Shown here piece by piece: positions 38,510 through 46,164 of a DNA stretch of 64,000 nt. Origin of the DNA: Gemmatimonadota bacterium (GTDB taxonomy: Bacteria > Gemmatimonadota > Gemmatimonadetes > Gemmatimonadales > GWC2-71-9). Position numbers and translations under genes: made by a program. Within the stretch, counting starts at the first letter, position 1. Every line of letters starts with the position of its first letter. The notes beneath the pieces are model-generated. The model searched no databases. It saw only the letters and a list, made by a program, of their open reading frames with translations, and was not told the DNA's origin. The stretch lies in NCBI GenBank assembly GCA_025358055.1, contig JANYKV010000140.1:1-64000 (forward strand). The letters run 5' to 3'.

Positions 38510-39916
38510 CTATTCACCCGCGTCTGCGTCGTCCAGCGCAATCGCGGCCACTGTGCGATGATGTTGGACCGGAGCCTCAATATACTTGCGGACCAGGGCC
38601 GCCGTGCCATTCACCTTGAGCTGGTCGAACAGGAACCCAAACGTCTTCTCGAGATCACCGGCGATCGCCGCTCGCGTCGGCTCCGGCAGCGACCACATTT
38701 CCCGCTTGAACGGACCGATCGCCTTTTTCCGCGCCCGATAGTAAAACTGCTCCGGCGTGTCGCCAGCCTTCTTCTCGCTCGAAGCATTGGTGTCCAACCA
38801 CGCACGAATCCGAGCCTTGAGGTCCTCAGGGAGGGCCGGGTGGTCCATGACGATATTCTGGAAATTGGTGGCCAAGTGAATCTCCGCCGTCTCGATTCGG
38901 GCAAAATTCCCGAACGCGTTCGACGGCAGTGTGCTCGCTCCGTGTTGAACGGCGCCCGCTAGCCCATACGCTGTGCGCGCTGCTTTCGAAAGCGCGTCGA
39001 GCGCGTTGAGGTCGAGAGCCACATCCGCGATCGACCCGTCCGGCAACACCACTCCGCCGTGCGAAGTTCCGGTCTGCACCGAAATCTTGCTGATCCCCGC
39101 GAGCCGGCCTTGTTGCGCCAGAGAGGCATTGAATCCCACCATGAAGGCGTGCAGCTCTTCGACAGTACTGTTCTTCATCCCGACCTCACCGATCTCGGCC
39201 CCAACGGAGACCGTGATCCCGGCGGGCTCGAGGCTTCTGATAAATGCGGTGATTTCGGCGGCCCGCGCGTAGTTGAGCCCCTGCTGCTCGAGGAGGGTCG
39301 GTTTGGAGAGGTCCACAAGAGTGGAGGTGTCGACATCGATGTTGTAGAACCCCGCCGCGATTTCCTCGGCAATGAGCTTTTTCACTTCACCCACTTCTCC
39401 CTCGGGATCCGTGGCGTACTTCTTGTGGTTGACTTGGCAATGATCACCTTGGATGAAGAGCGGAAGCGCATACCCCTCGCGCAGCGCCGCCCCGATCATC
39501 ACCGAAACGTACTCTGCGGGACGCTGTTCGGTGTAGGCAATTTCGGAGCGCGCGATTTCGAGGAGAATCGCGCCAGCATCCCGCACCATCGCCGCACGGA
39601 AGACCGCCCGGGCGGTATCGTATGCCAGCATTCGCACATTGATGGCGGGGACAGTGAACCCGGCACATTCCCCTCTCCCGCGAGCCAGGTACAGATCATG
39701 GATCGAAGCCGGGCGCACGCCGGTCGCTTGCCCCAACTCCCAGAGGACCCATCGCGCCGCTTCGGCTTCCGCCGGAATGCCCATCACCGCCAAACGGACC
39801 AATTGGTCCATCACCGAGCTCTTGAGCTCTTCCGGTTGGTGGATGGCCAAACCGCTGGTACCTCGAGTCACCGACCCGCGAAAAAGGTCGAGAACCTGCT
39901 GAATTGCGTCGGCCAT
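38510..39916 (-). CDS. fba: Class II fructose-bisphosphate-type aldolase (long form)
   Basis: 468 residues, 110-150 longer than common class II aldolases. Metal-dependent aldol cleavage of fructose-1,6-bisphosphate or a related sugar. Motifs: FTVPAINVR, zinc and active-site histidine in IQGDHCQVN, ISVGAEIGEVG-like segment (SVGAEIGEVGMKNST), QTGTSHGGVV and QHGASTL. The N-terminal 95 residues and the C-terminal ~90 residues (RARKKAIGPFKREMW) are extra. Possibly a tagatose-type or other variant, but four metal/phosphate segments are intact. ATG at 39916. First gene of the minus-strand array and the left border of the origin-like region. Confidence 0.88.
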   Translation of the reverse strand: MADAIQQVLDLFRGSVTRGTSGLAIHQPEELKSSVMDQLVRLAVMGIPAEAEAARWVLWELGQATGVRPASIHDLYLARGRGECAGFTVPAINVRMLAYDTARAVFRAAMVRDAGAILLEIARSEIAYTEQRPAEYVSVMIGAALREGYALPLFIQGDHCQVNHKKYATDPEGEVGEVKKLIAEEIAAGFYNIDVDTSTLVDLSKPTLLEQQGLNYARAAEITAFIRSLEPAGITVSVGAEIGEVGMKNSTVEELHAFMVGFNASLAQQGRLAGISKISVQTGTSHGGVVLPDGSIADVALDLNALDALSKAARTAYGLAGAVQHGASTLPSNAFGNFARIETAEIHLATNFQNIVMDHPALPEDLKARIRAWLDTNASSEKKAGDTPEQFYYRARKKAIGPFKREMWSLPEPTRAAIAGDLEKTFGFLFDQLKVNGTAALVRKYIEAPVQHHRTVAAIALDDADAGE

Positions 39917-40609
39917 GGCCAGAGGACCTTTACGTTACTGGTGACCAGCGGAGACGGTGCCAATCTAGACCGAGCACCGATGAGCGTCAAACGGCCTCGT
40001 GTGGCGCTGGAGTCTGGTCATTCCAATGTAAAGGACTTGTCACCACGAGGGCAGAAATGGTGTCTTTTCAACCGGGAACCAGCGCAATTCTGAGCCCCAC
40101 TGGCACCCGTACTTTTCCACACGCAGATCGATTGTTTATCCATTGTTGAATAATGACTTAGAGTTTGCCTTCAGTGTGGAGATCATTGCCAAGGACTAGG
40201 TCATTCTCTGACAAGACCCTGCGCGCCCGATTCAGGAGATATCCAGGAATCCACTTGTGGATAACCCCGAGATTCCACAGAAATGTGCAGTCCTTCTTGC
40301 GGCCTAGAATCGCGGTTTTTTGCACCAGCAGAACCATTCCCCAATGTGGAAAACATGTTGGAGCCCGGAGACTATCGACAGGAAACCCGCAAGGGCACGC
40401 TGCTCCGGCGTGGAAACACGCTTGTCCACATTTTCCCGGGGAATTGCGGATCAAGTTCGGACGGGAGACATCGAACGAAGATCCGCCAAATACCGATCCG
40501 AATCACGAACTGTCCAAAGTCCGCTGTCGGCGACATTGATGCGGAAAATCATTGTGCGATCGCCCAACGACTTGGTTACCATTCTGACCAACCTGATCTG
40601 GATTCCGAT
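39917..40609. other. oriC: 693-bp gene-free region with a DnaA-box cluster (candidate oriC)
   Basis: Strand switch between fba and pyk. Box candidates: TTTTCCACA 40113-40121, perfect TTATCCACA on the minus strand at 40256-40264, TTTTCCACA on the minus strand at 40345-40353, TTGTCCACA 40422-40430; weaker ones TTATCCATT 40136-40144 and ATCTCCACA on minus near 40175-40183. A relatively AT-rich stretch lies at 40130-40170. ORFs in this interval look random. Genes on the left run minus and on the right plus for several kb, as expected around a bidirectional origin. dnaA itself is not in the window, so this stays a candidate. Confidence 0.6.
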
Positions 40610-42025
40610 TTGCCGAATGAGGTACGCCGCACCAAGATCGTTGCGACGCTCGGGCCTGCGTGGGATCGGCCCGACCAAATGCGAGCCATGTTTGATGCCG
40701 GTGTCAACGTCGTGCGCATCAACGCATCGCACGGGACACCCGAGATTCGTACGCGATGGATCCGCGATCTTCAATCCGTGCAGCGCGGGCGCCTCCTCTC
40801 CTCTGCGATCCTCGTCGATCTTCAGGGCCCCCGGATTCGGGTCGGGACCCTGAGCACACCCCTCGACCTCGTGCCGGGTCAGGCCGTCACTTTCGCGCCT
40901 GAAGCCGAAGCCGGAGCAGGTGAAATCCCGACCACCTACGACGATCTCGCCTCCGACGTGCGCCCTGGAGCGGTTATCCTCCTCGATGACGGCCTGCTCG
41001 CAGTGGATGTGATCGGAGTCAACGGTCGCCGGGTGCAAGGAAAGGTCCGCTACGGCGGACAACTCAAGTCGAACAAGGGAATGAACCTTCCCGGCATCGA
41101 CGTCTCCGCGCCGGCCGTCACCGAACGCGATCGCGAGGAAGCGATCCGGGCCGTGGAGCTGGGAGTCGATTACGTGGCGCTGTCGTTCGTCCGGCGGCCG
41201 GAGGATCTCAGGGCCCTCCGAGCACTGGTCCCGGTGCCAATCAAGATCATCGCCAAGATTGAGAAGGATACCGCGCTCACGAACTTGGAGGGGATCCTCG
41301 ATGCCTGTGACGGAATCATGGTCGCGCGCGGCGACTTGGGGGTGGAGCTGCCGTTCGAACGCGTACCGCTCGAACAGAAGCGTCTCATCCACGAAGCCAA
41401 CCGGCACGGGAAACCGGTCATCACGGCCACGCAGATGCTGGAATCGATGATCCATGCACCCCGCCCCACCCGCGCCGAGGTGTCTGACGTGGCGAATGCC
41501 ATTCTCGACGGGACCGATGCCCTGATGCTTTCCGCCGAAACCGCCGTCGGGAGCTACGCTCAGGAGTCGGTGTTGGCCATGGACCGCATCGCGTGCGAAG
41601 TCGAAGCCCATCGAAGCGATGCAGCATTCGCGCACTCCGCCGTGGCCCAAACGCACGCGACCATCAATACCGAAGATGCGATTTCCGTCGGCGTTGCCTC
41701 AGCGGCGCGCATGCTCAAGACGCCGGTCATTGTCTGCTTCACCGCGAGCGGGTTCACGGCCAGGACCGTGGCCTCGTATCGCCCCGGGGTGCCGATTTTC
41801 GCGATGACGCCGGAACCCGAGACCTTTCGTCAGCTCGCTTTGGTATGGGGAGTGATCCCGGCACTCTCCGACCATCTCCCGAACTACGAATCGATGTTCC
41901 CGGTTGCGCGAGACCGGCTGCTTCAAATGGGGCTCGCCAAACGCGGAGATCGCGTGGTGGTGACTGCCGGAGTGCCGTTCGATCTTGCGGGCACCACGAA
42001 TTTGCTCAAAATCGAGACGCTCTGA
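40610..42025 (+). CDS. pyk: Pyruvate kinase
   Basis: 471 residues from TTG 40610, reading MPNEVRRTKIVATLGPAWDRPDQM, which gives the family's normal N-terminus and length; the open frame continues upstream into the DnaA-box region but that is implausible. Converts PEP and ADP to pyruvate and ATP. Motifs: INASHGTPE, KTGPEIR-like QGPRIRVG, LPFERVPLEQK with VARGDLGVEL, VITATQMLESM, SAETAVG, and the C-terminal domain with VCFTASGFTARTVASYRPG. Shine-Dalgarno is weak. Gap to the next gene 4 nt. Confidence 0.95.
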   Translation: MPNEVRRTKIVATLGPAWDRPDQMRAMFDAGVNVVRINASHGTPEIRTRWIRDLQSVQRGRLLSSAILVDLQGPRIRVGTLSTPLDLVPGQAVTFAPEAEAGAGEIPTTYDDLASDVRPGAVILLDDGLLAVDVIGVNGRRVQGKVRYGGQLKSNKGMNLPGIDVSAPAVTERDREEAIRAVELGVDYVALSFVRRPEDLRALRALVPVPIKIIAKIEKDTALTNLEGILDACDGIMVARGDLGVELPFERVPLEQKRLIHEANRHGKPVITATQMLESMIHAPRPTRAEVSDVANAILDGTDALMLSAETAVGSYAQESVLAMDRIACEVEAHRSDAAFAHSAVAQTHATINTEDAISVGVASAARMLKTPVIVCFTASGFTARTVASYRPGVPIFAMTPEPETFRQLALVWGVIPALSDHLPNYESMFPVARDRLLQMGLAKRGDRVVVTAGVPFDLAGTTNLLKIETL

Positions 42026-42029
42026 CCGA

Positions 42030-42803
42030 ATGCGGCTCACACTGCTCGGCACGGGCACGTCGTTCGGGGTGCCGCAAATCGGGTGCTCGTGCGACGTGTG
42101 CCAGTCGAGCGACCCCCGTGACCGCCGAACTCGCACCGGCGCCCTGCTCGAGGCCGACGGCAGCACCCTCCTGATCGATACACCGCCGGAACTTCGGTTG
42201 CAGTTGCTCGCGGCGAAGGTGGACCACCTGGACGCTGTGCTATACACCCACGAGCATGCCGATCATACCCATGGGATCGACGATCTCCGCATGTTCTCGC
42301 TCCGGCGCCGCGCGGCCCTCCCACTCTACGGGCCCGAACGAACTCTCGAGTATCTGCGGGGCGCATTCCGGTACATTTTCGACGACGCCGTTCAACCGCC
42401 CGTGGGAACATCGAAGCCGGTCCTCTCGTTGTATCCGCTCGAAGCGAACCGAGCGACCACGATCGCCGGGGTCTCGGTCCTTCCCCTCGCGTTCGAACAC
42501 GGGTTCGCAACGGTCTTCGGCTACCGCTTTGGGAACATCGCATATCTCACGGATGTCAAACGGATTCCTGACACCTCGCTCCACGCGCTCCGCGGCGTCA
42601 AAACCATGGTGATCAACGCGCTCTGGTGGCGCCCCCACCCCACCCACCTGAGTATTGATGAGGCCATCGCCACCGCGCGAGCGGTCGGCGCGACGCGCAC
42701 TCTGCTTACGCACCTCACCCACGAGACGGGACACGCCGACCTCGCGGGACGGTTGCCCGCGGGTATCGAGCCGGCCTATGACGGTTTGGTTTTGGAGGAT
42801 TGA
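42030..42803 (+). CDS. Metallo-beta-lactamase-fold hydrolase, PhnP-like
   Basis: 257 residues from ATG 42030, 4 nt after pyk. N-terminal LLGTGTSFGVPQIGCSCDVC holds the C19/C21/C24 structural zinc motif of the PhnP (cyclic ribose phosphodiesterase) group; the metal motif HEHADHTHGIDD occupies residues 74-79 (H74, H76, D78, H79), and LPLAFEHG and TLLTHLTHETGHAD provide later metal histidines. Probably a cyclic nucleotide or phosphonate-related phosphodiesterase, but the substrate cannot be read. Ends overlapping the G6P isomerase leader (GGAGG at 42794-42798). Confidence 0.88.
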   Translation: MRLTLLGTGTSFGVPQIGCSCDVCQSSDPRDRRTRTGALLEADGSTLLIDTPPELRLQLLAAKVDHLDAVLYTHEHADHTHGIDDLRMFSLRRRAALPLYGPERTLEYLRGAFRYIFDDAVQPPVGTSKPVLSLYPLEANRATTIAGVSVLPLAFEHGFATVFGYRFGNIAYLTDVKRIPDTSLHALRGVKTMVINALWWRPHPTHLSIDEAIATARAVGATRTLLTHLTHETGHADLAGRLPAGIEPAYDGLVLED

Positions 42804-42805
42804 CG

Positions 42806-44182
42806 ATGAAGCTCCATTACGGACGCATGCTCACTGAAAACCTCGATGGCCAACATGGTCTGACCCGGGAGCGGATGCATGCGCTCACCTCTCGGTTTCC
42901 GAGTGTCCACGCCGAGGTGAAGACGAGGCGGAACGCCGGCGAATACGGATTCTATGCCTTGGGACAACAGGAAAACACGGTCCGCTGGATTCGCCGTTTT
43001 GCCGAGGGCGTTGGCCAAGCCTATGATCATGTGGTCGTCCTCGGTATCGGTGGCTCATCGCTCGGTGTCAAAGCCGTCATCAATGCGCTCAAAGCTCCCG
43101 CATGGAACGAGCTCGACGATGAGGGCCGGGATTTCTTCCCCAAGATCACGGTGCTCGAAAACGTCGATCCGTCCTCGATACAAGCCGCGCTCAAACGGAT
43201 CGATCCGCGCCGGGCGCTCGTGAACGTGATCAGCAAATCGGGCGGGACGACCGAGACGCTGGCCCAGTATCTCGTCGTCCGGGCGTGGCTCGACGCCGCA
43301 CTCGGTGCGGACGTCGCCGTGCGGCACTTGGTGTTCACCACGGATCCGGTGAGTGGTCCGCTCCGCGCATTGGCCGGACGGGAAGGAATTCCGTGTCTTG
43401 AGGTTCCGCCCGATGTAGGAGGGCGCTTTAGTGTCCTCTCCCCGGTGGGCCTATTCCCCGCCGCACTCATCGGCGTCGACATCGACGCCCTCTTGTCCGG
43501 TGCCCGTCATGCCATTGCCCGCGCCGAGCAGGCCGACCTGCTCCAGAATCCAGCGGCGCTCTATGCCGGACTTCTCTGGACCGCGGATACCTCCCTCGGC
43601 GCACGCATTCATTTCGTGATGCCATACAGCGACCGCCTACGGGACTTCGCCGACTGGTATCGCCAGCTCTGGGCCGAAAGTCTCGCCAAGCGGCTCGACC
43701 GGCGAGGGGAGCCGGTCTTTGCCGGCCCGACACCCGTGGGCTCGATCGGCGCGACCGATCAACACAGCCAAGTGCAGCTGTTTATGGAAGGCCCATACGA
43801 CAAAGTGATCTCCTTTATTCGGCTGGAGGATCCCGGCCCCGATATCATGATTCCAACCCGACCGAACCTGCCGCCGGAGCTCTCATTTTTGCCGGGCCAT
43901 TCGCTGGGAGAACTCCTCCGCGTGGAGCAACAGGCAACGGCGGCTGCATTGGCGCGGATGGGACGAATGCACTGCACGCTGGAGCTGCCGGACCTCACAA
44001 CGGAGACCTTTGGCGAACTGATCATGTTCTACCAACTCGCGGCCGGATTCGCCGGAGTGTGGTATGGTGTCGATCCGTTCGATCAACCGGGGGTCGAGCT
44101 CGGCAAGAAACTCATTTATGCCGCCATGGGACGGCCGGGATATCCGGCCGAGGCTGCGAGTCCAGAGGCGCCGACGGCGTAA
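42806..44182 (+). CDS. pgi: Glucose-6-phosphate isomerase
   Basis: 458 residues from ATG 42806, with GGAGG 7 nt upstream (inside the preceding gene). Interconverts glucose- and fructose-6-phosphate. GIGGSSLGVKAVINAL, VNVISKSGGTTETLAQYLV, FSVLSPVGLFPAALIG, DQHSQVQLFMEG and the C-terminal FGELIMFYQLAAGFAG and VWYGVDPFDQPGVELGKK are diagnostic. It is a shorter (bacterial) GPI. Forms a pyk-PhnP-like-pgi unit and ends at the RAYT-associated palindrome. Confidence 0.96.
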   Translation: MKLHYGRMLTENLDGQHGLTRERMHALTSRFPSVHAEVKTRRNAGEYGFYALGQQENTVRWIRRFAEGVGQAYDHVVVLGIGGSSLGVKAVINALKAPAWNELDDEGRDFFPKITVLENVDPSSIQAALKRIDPRRALVNVISKSGGTTETLAQYLVVRAWLDAALGADVAVRHLVFTTDPVSGPLRALAGREGIPCLEVPPDVGGRFSVLSPVGLFPAALIGVDIDALLSGARHAIARAEQADLLQNPAALYAGLLWTADTSLGARIHFVMPYSDRLRDFADWYRQLWAESLAKRLDRRGEPVFAGPTPVGSIGATDQHSQVQLFMEGPYDKVISFIRLEDPGPDIMIPTRPNLPPELSFLPGHSLGELLRVEQQATAAALARMGRMHCTLELPDLTTETFGELIMFYQLAAGFAGVWYGVDPFDQPGVELGKKLIYAAMGRPGYPAEAASPEAPTA

Positions 44183-44238
44183 GGCCCCGATCTTCCGTTC
44201 GCCATCACTCCGCATCATGAGCGAATTCCGTCGGGGCC
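44183..44238. repeat. Long imperfect palindrome between pgi and RAYT gene
   Basis: GGCCCCGA (44183-44190) pairs with TCGGGGCC (44231-44238), and inside it TTCGC pairs with GCGAA. Total span 56 bp. It abuts the pgi stop and covers the 3' end of the RAYT gene, so it could be a REP-like element acted on by the transposase or a bidirectional terminator. The TCGGGGCCGGA core occurs again at 54638-54666. Confidence 0.5.
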
Positions 44239-44705
44239 GGATACATTCGACCCCTACCCTGGGATCGACTTGAACGGCCAGCTTGGTGAACGAGCCAGCG
44301 CGAAGGATTCCAGGCAAGGTACTCTCGAAACGCGTGGAGGTCGCGTGGGGATCGGACCACGCGGTCATAGAAACTCCGCTGCCATAGCGGACCATTTCCG
44401 ATCAAACGCTTCCCTCGCGCCTCCCGGGTCGCAGCGGCCTTGAATCTTCCGATCACGTCTGAAAGCCTCGTCCGTTCGCTGGCCGGAAGCCACAAAATGC
44501 CGTGGATATGATCGGGCATCACGACGGATGAATCAATTCGGGTTCCGACAACAAATTCCGGGATCGATGACCAACACCGAGAGACGATCGCGCCAACAGA
44601 GGTCAAAACAAGCCGCCCATTCGCCCAGCGAGACAGGACTTTACTCCGATCTTTAGTGCAGATCGTGATGAAGTAATGGCGCGCGGAACGACAATCGAAG
44701 CCCAC
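44205..44705 (-). CDS. REP-associated tyrosine transposase (RAYT, Y1 family)
   Basis: 166 residues from GTG 44705. Y1 transposase/HUH enzyme: HUH pair H66 and H68 in VMPDHIHGILWLP, catalytic Y113 in RSFYDRVVRSPRDL, and the opening ARHYFITICTKDR. RAYTs cut single-stranded DNA at REP hairpins and are thought to spread them; they are domesticated and usually single-copy. GTG start is uncertain; upstream frame includes RPVGFDCRSARHYF, so a few residues may be missing. Ends inside the 44183-44238 palindrome; the flanking region has more palindromes. Confidence 0.88.
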   Translation of the reverse strand: MGFDCRSARHYFITICTKDRSKVLSRWANGRLVLTSVGAIVSRCWSSIPEFVVGTRIDSSVVMPDHIHGILWLPASERTRLSDVIGRFKAAATREARGKRLIGNGPLWQRSFYDRVVRSPRDLHAFREYLAWNPSRWLVHQAGRSSRSQGRGRMYPAPTEFAHDAE

Positions 44706-44842
44706 CGGTCGTGGTGTCGACCGATGCCCAATCCCGGAGCGCTCACTTACCCTCTCACAGTGATAGGCCTCCGCAGCCCGCGCAGTTGCACCGGCGGAAC
44801 GCGGGCCGAGTCATTTCTACCCCTACGTGTCCGCCGGATGCA

Positions 44843-44928
44843 TTCGGGCCGGAAGGATCCCACCCGCACGTTTCGGCCCCGAAGTTGCCATTTCTGCCAC
44901 CACGCGCTGGATACAATTTTCGGCCGAA
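44843..44928. repeat. Cluster of TTCGG..CC..CCGAA palindromes upstream of RAYT
   Basis: Within 86 bp: TCGGGCCGGA at 44843-44852, TTCGGCCCCGAA at 44872-44883 (5-bp arms around CC), and the perfect palindrome TTCGGCCGAA at 44919-44928. All share the GGCC/GGCCCC centre also found in the palindrome at the other end of the RAYT gene. The start of the orphan gene (44958) is 30 bp further on. Probably REP-like remnants; GC-rich background makes chance short palindromes possible. Confidence 0.4.
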
Positions 44929-44957
44929 CAAGGCCTAACACCATGTGGAGAAATGAC

Positions 44958-45725
44958 ATGGACATCAGAACCAGGCTGCAATCCATTCTCTTTCCGACCC
45001 GGTTGGAGGCAAATCATTCCGTCCCCAAGGGGTCGAAAACTCCGAACCCGGCAAATCTTGGAACGTTCCGAGAGCGATTCGATCAAGCGCTCGCGGGCCA
45101 TTCCAGCGGCATGGTGAATTCCGCGGCCCCGACTCGAATCGCAGTCGAGCGACCGATTTCGATTCCCGTGCCGCTGACGGCCGACACCGGAGCCACCTCG
45201 ACCCCGGTCGATCGTCCACCGACGTTCGTCCCTTTCGACCCTCCGGCAGCCGTGGAGGTGACCGTGAATCAGCCGATCTTGGTGCAGACTCCGGTTGATC
45301 CTTCGCTGGCATTGCCGACACCAACGATCGCACGGATGCAAGCCACTCTGGTCTCGAGCTCAACGACTTCGGCCTCCCCCTCCTACGCGGCCGATCTCAC
45401 ACCCGCTGGCTTCCTTCCACCTCTTTCGCCGACCGCGAGCGGCGGAGCGGGCCTCGGCATTGCGACCAACGACAGCGAAGTGCAGGGCGAGATCACCCTC
45501 AAGTACGAGCAGTACACGCATCCAACGCAGCAAGGAATCAGCGACATTGGCAGCGAAGGGCGGATGTTCCGCTCCGCAGTCGCTCAGGGGCTCGTTCCAG
45601 ACTCCCCTGAGGGTCTTGGTACCCTCCTCGCAAACTTGTCTCCAGCGCGCCCCCAGCAGAATCCAGCGGCCCGCGCGTTCTTCGACAAGTGGTTTGGCTA
45701 TCCCACCTCGAGCGTAAACGTATAG
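44958..45725 (+). CDS. Pro/Ser/Thr-rich orphan protein, 255 residues
   Basis: Not recognised. ATG 44958 has GGAG 7 nt upstream; an ATG at 44943 is an alternative. The middle (about 55-155) is a low-complexity stretch rich in P, T, V, S and A (PVPLTADTGATSTPVDRP; STTSASPSYAAD), no signal peptide. The C-terminal ~95 residues look folded: GSEGRMFRSAVAQGLVPDSPEGLGTL, QQNPAARAFFDKWFGYPTS (in parts MFRSAVAQGLVPDSPEG and FFDKWFGYP). No transmembrane helix. It sits alone between RAYT palindromes and a stable hairpin; possibly an accessory or horizontally acquired gene. Confidence 0.55.
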   Translation: MDIRTRLQSILFPTRLEANHSVPKGSKTPNPANLGTFRERFDQALAGHSSGMVNSAAPTRIAVERPISIPVPLTADTGATSTPVDRPPTFVPFDPPAAVEVTVNQPILVQTPVDPSLALPTPTIARMQATLVSSSTTSASPSYAADLTPAGFLPPLSPTASGGAGLGIATNDSEVQGEITLKYEQYTHPTQQGISDIGSEGRMFRSAVAQGLVPDSPEGLGTLLANLSPARPQQNPAARAFFDKWFGYPTSSVNV

Positions 45726-45759
45726 CACTTGGACCCCGCAGCTCCTCGAGATTGATCCA

Positions 45760-45800
45760 CTCACGCGGGGAGAGATCACACCCCTCCCTCTCCGCGTGAG
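45760..45800 (+). terminator. Stable hairpin after the orphan gene
   Basis: CTCACGCGGGGAGAG (from 45760) pairs with CTCTCCGCGTGAG (to 45800), a 13-bp stem with a single bulged G and an ~11-nt loop. It begins 35 nt after the stop. No T-run follows, so it is a terminator-like or transcript-stabilising structure rather than a clear intrinsic terminator. Confidence 0.4.
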
Positions 45801-46078
45801 AATCGCGCCAGCGGAACCCTCAGCGACTCCACCTGTTCGTTCCTTCCCAATACTTGTGAACGAATTCCAATAACAATTGATGCGGACACGAGGCGAACCC
45901 GGAAGGGTCCGAATGGAGGGCGGTTGTAAGGCACACCCGCCCACCGGGAGGCGCAAGCACTCTGGAACAGGAGGAAAGCCTCGTCAGTCGGCGAAGACCA
46001 GCCAGCAGGCTTTCTGGGCAACTTCTCCCGCCGGAAGGGCACTGGTTGAGAGCGATTCTGACTGGCTCCACCGCAAAC

Positions 46079-46103
46079 AAAAAGCCCCGCCACATGGCGG
46101 GGC
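46079..46103 (-). terminator. Rho-independent terminator of the BIG2 lipoprotein gene
   Basis: On the minus strand: GCCCCGCC stem, ATGT loop, GGCGGGGC, followed by TTTTT (plus-strand AAAAA at 46079-46083). Perfect 8-bp GC stem plus T-run, ~60 nt after the lipoprotein stop. Classical intrinsic terminator. Confidence 0.88.
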
Positions 46104-46164
46104 TTCCTGCTTTACCGTTGTGTTGCACCAAAGGGCCGGCCGAAACCGACCCCTTCTGCTTCGA

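Larger units (their letters stand above)
45726..46164. other. 439-bp gene-free region between orphan gene and lipoprotein gene
   Basis: The two genes converge. It contains a stable hairpin at 45760-45800 and the lipoprotein terminator at 46079-46103. Several ORFs of 60-170 codons occur here but show no recognisable domain, and one (45877) would overlap the lipoprotein coding region. Nothing else is evident. Confidence 0.5.

Noticed and set aside
40165-40539. ORFs in the region before pyk (98-124 codons, both strands)
   Set aside because: No domain, no ribosome binding site, and they lie on the DnaA-box cluster; considered random frames.
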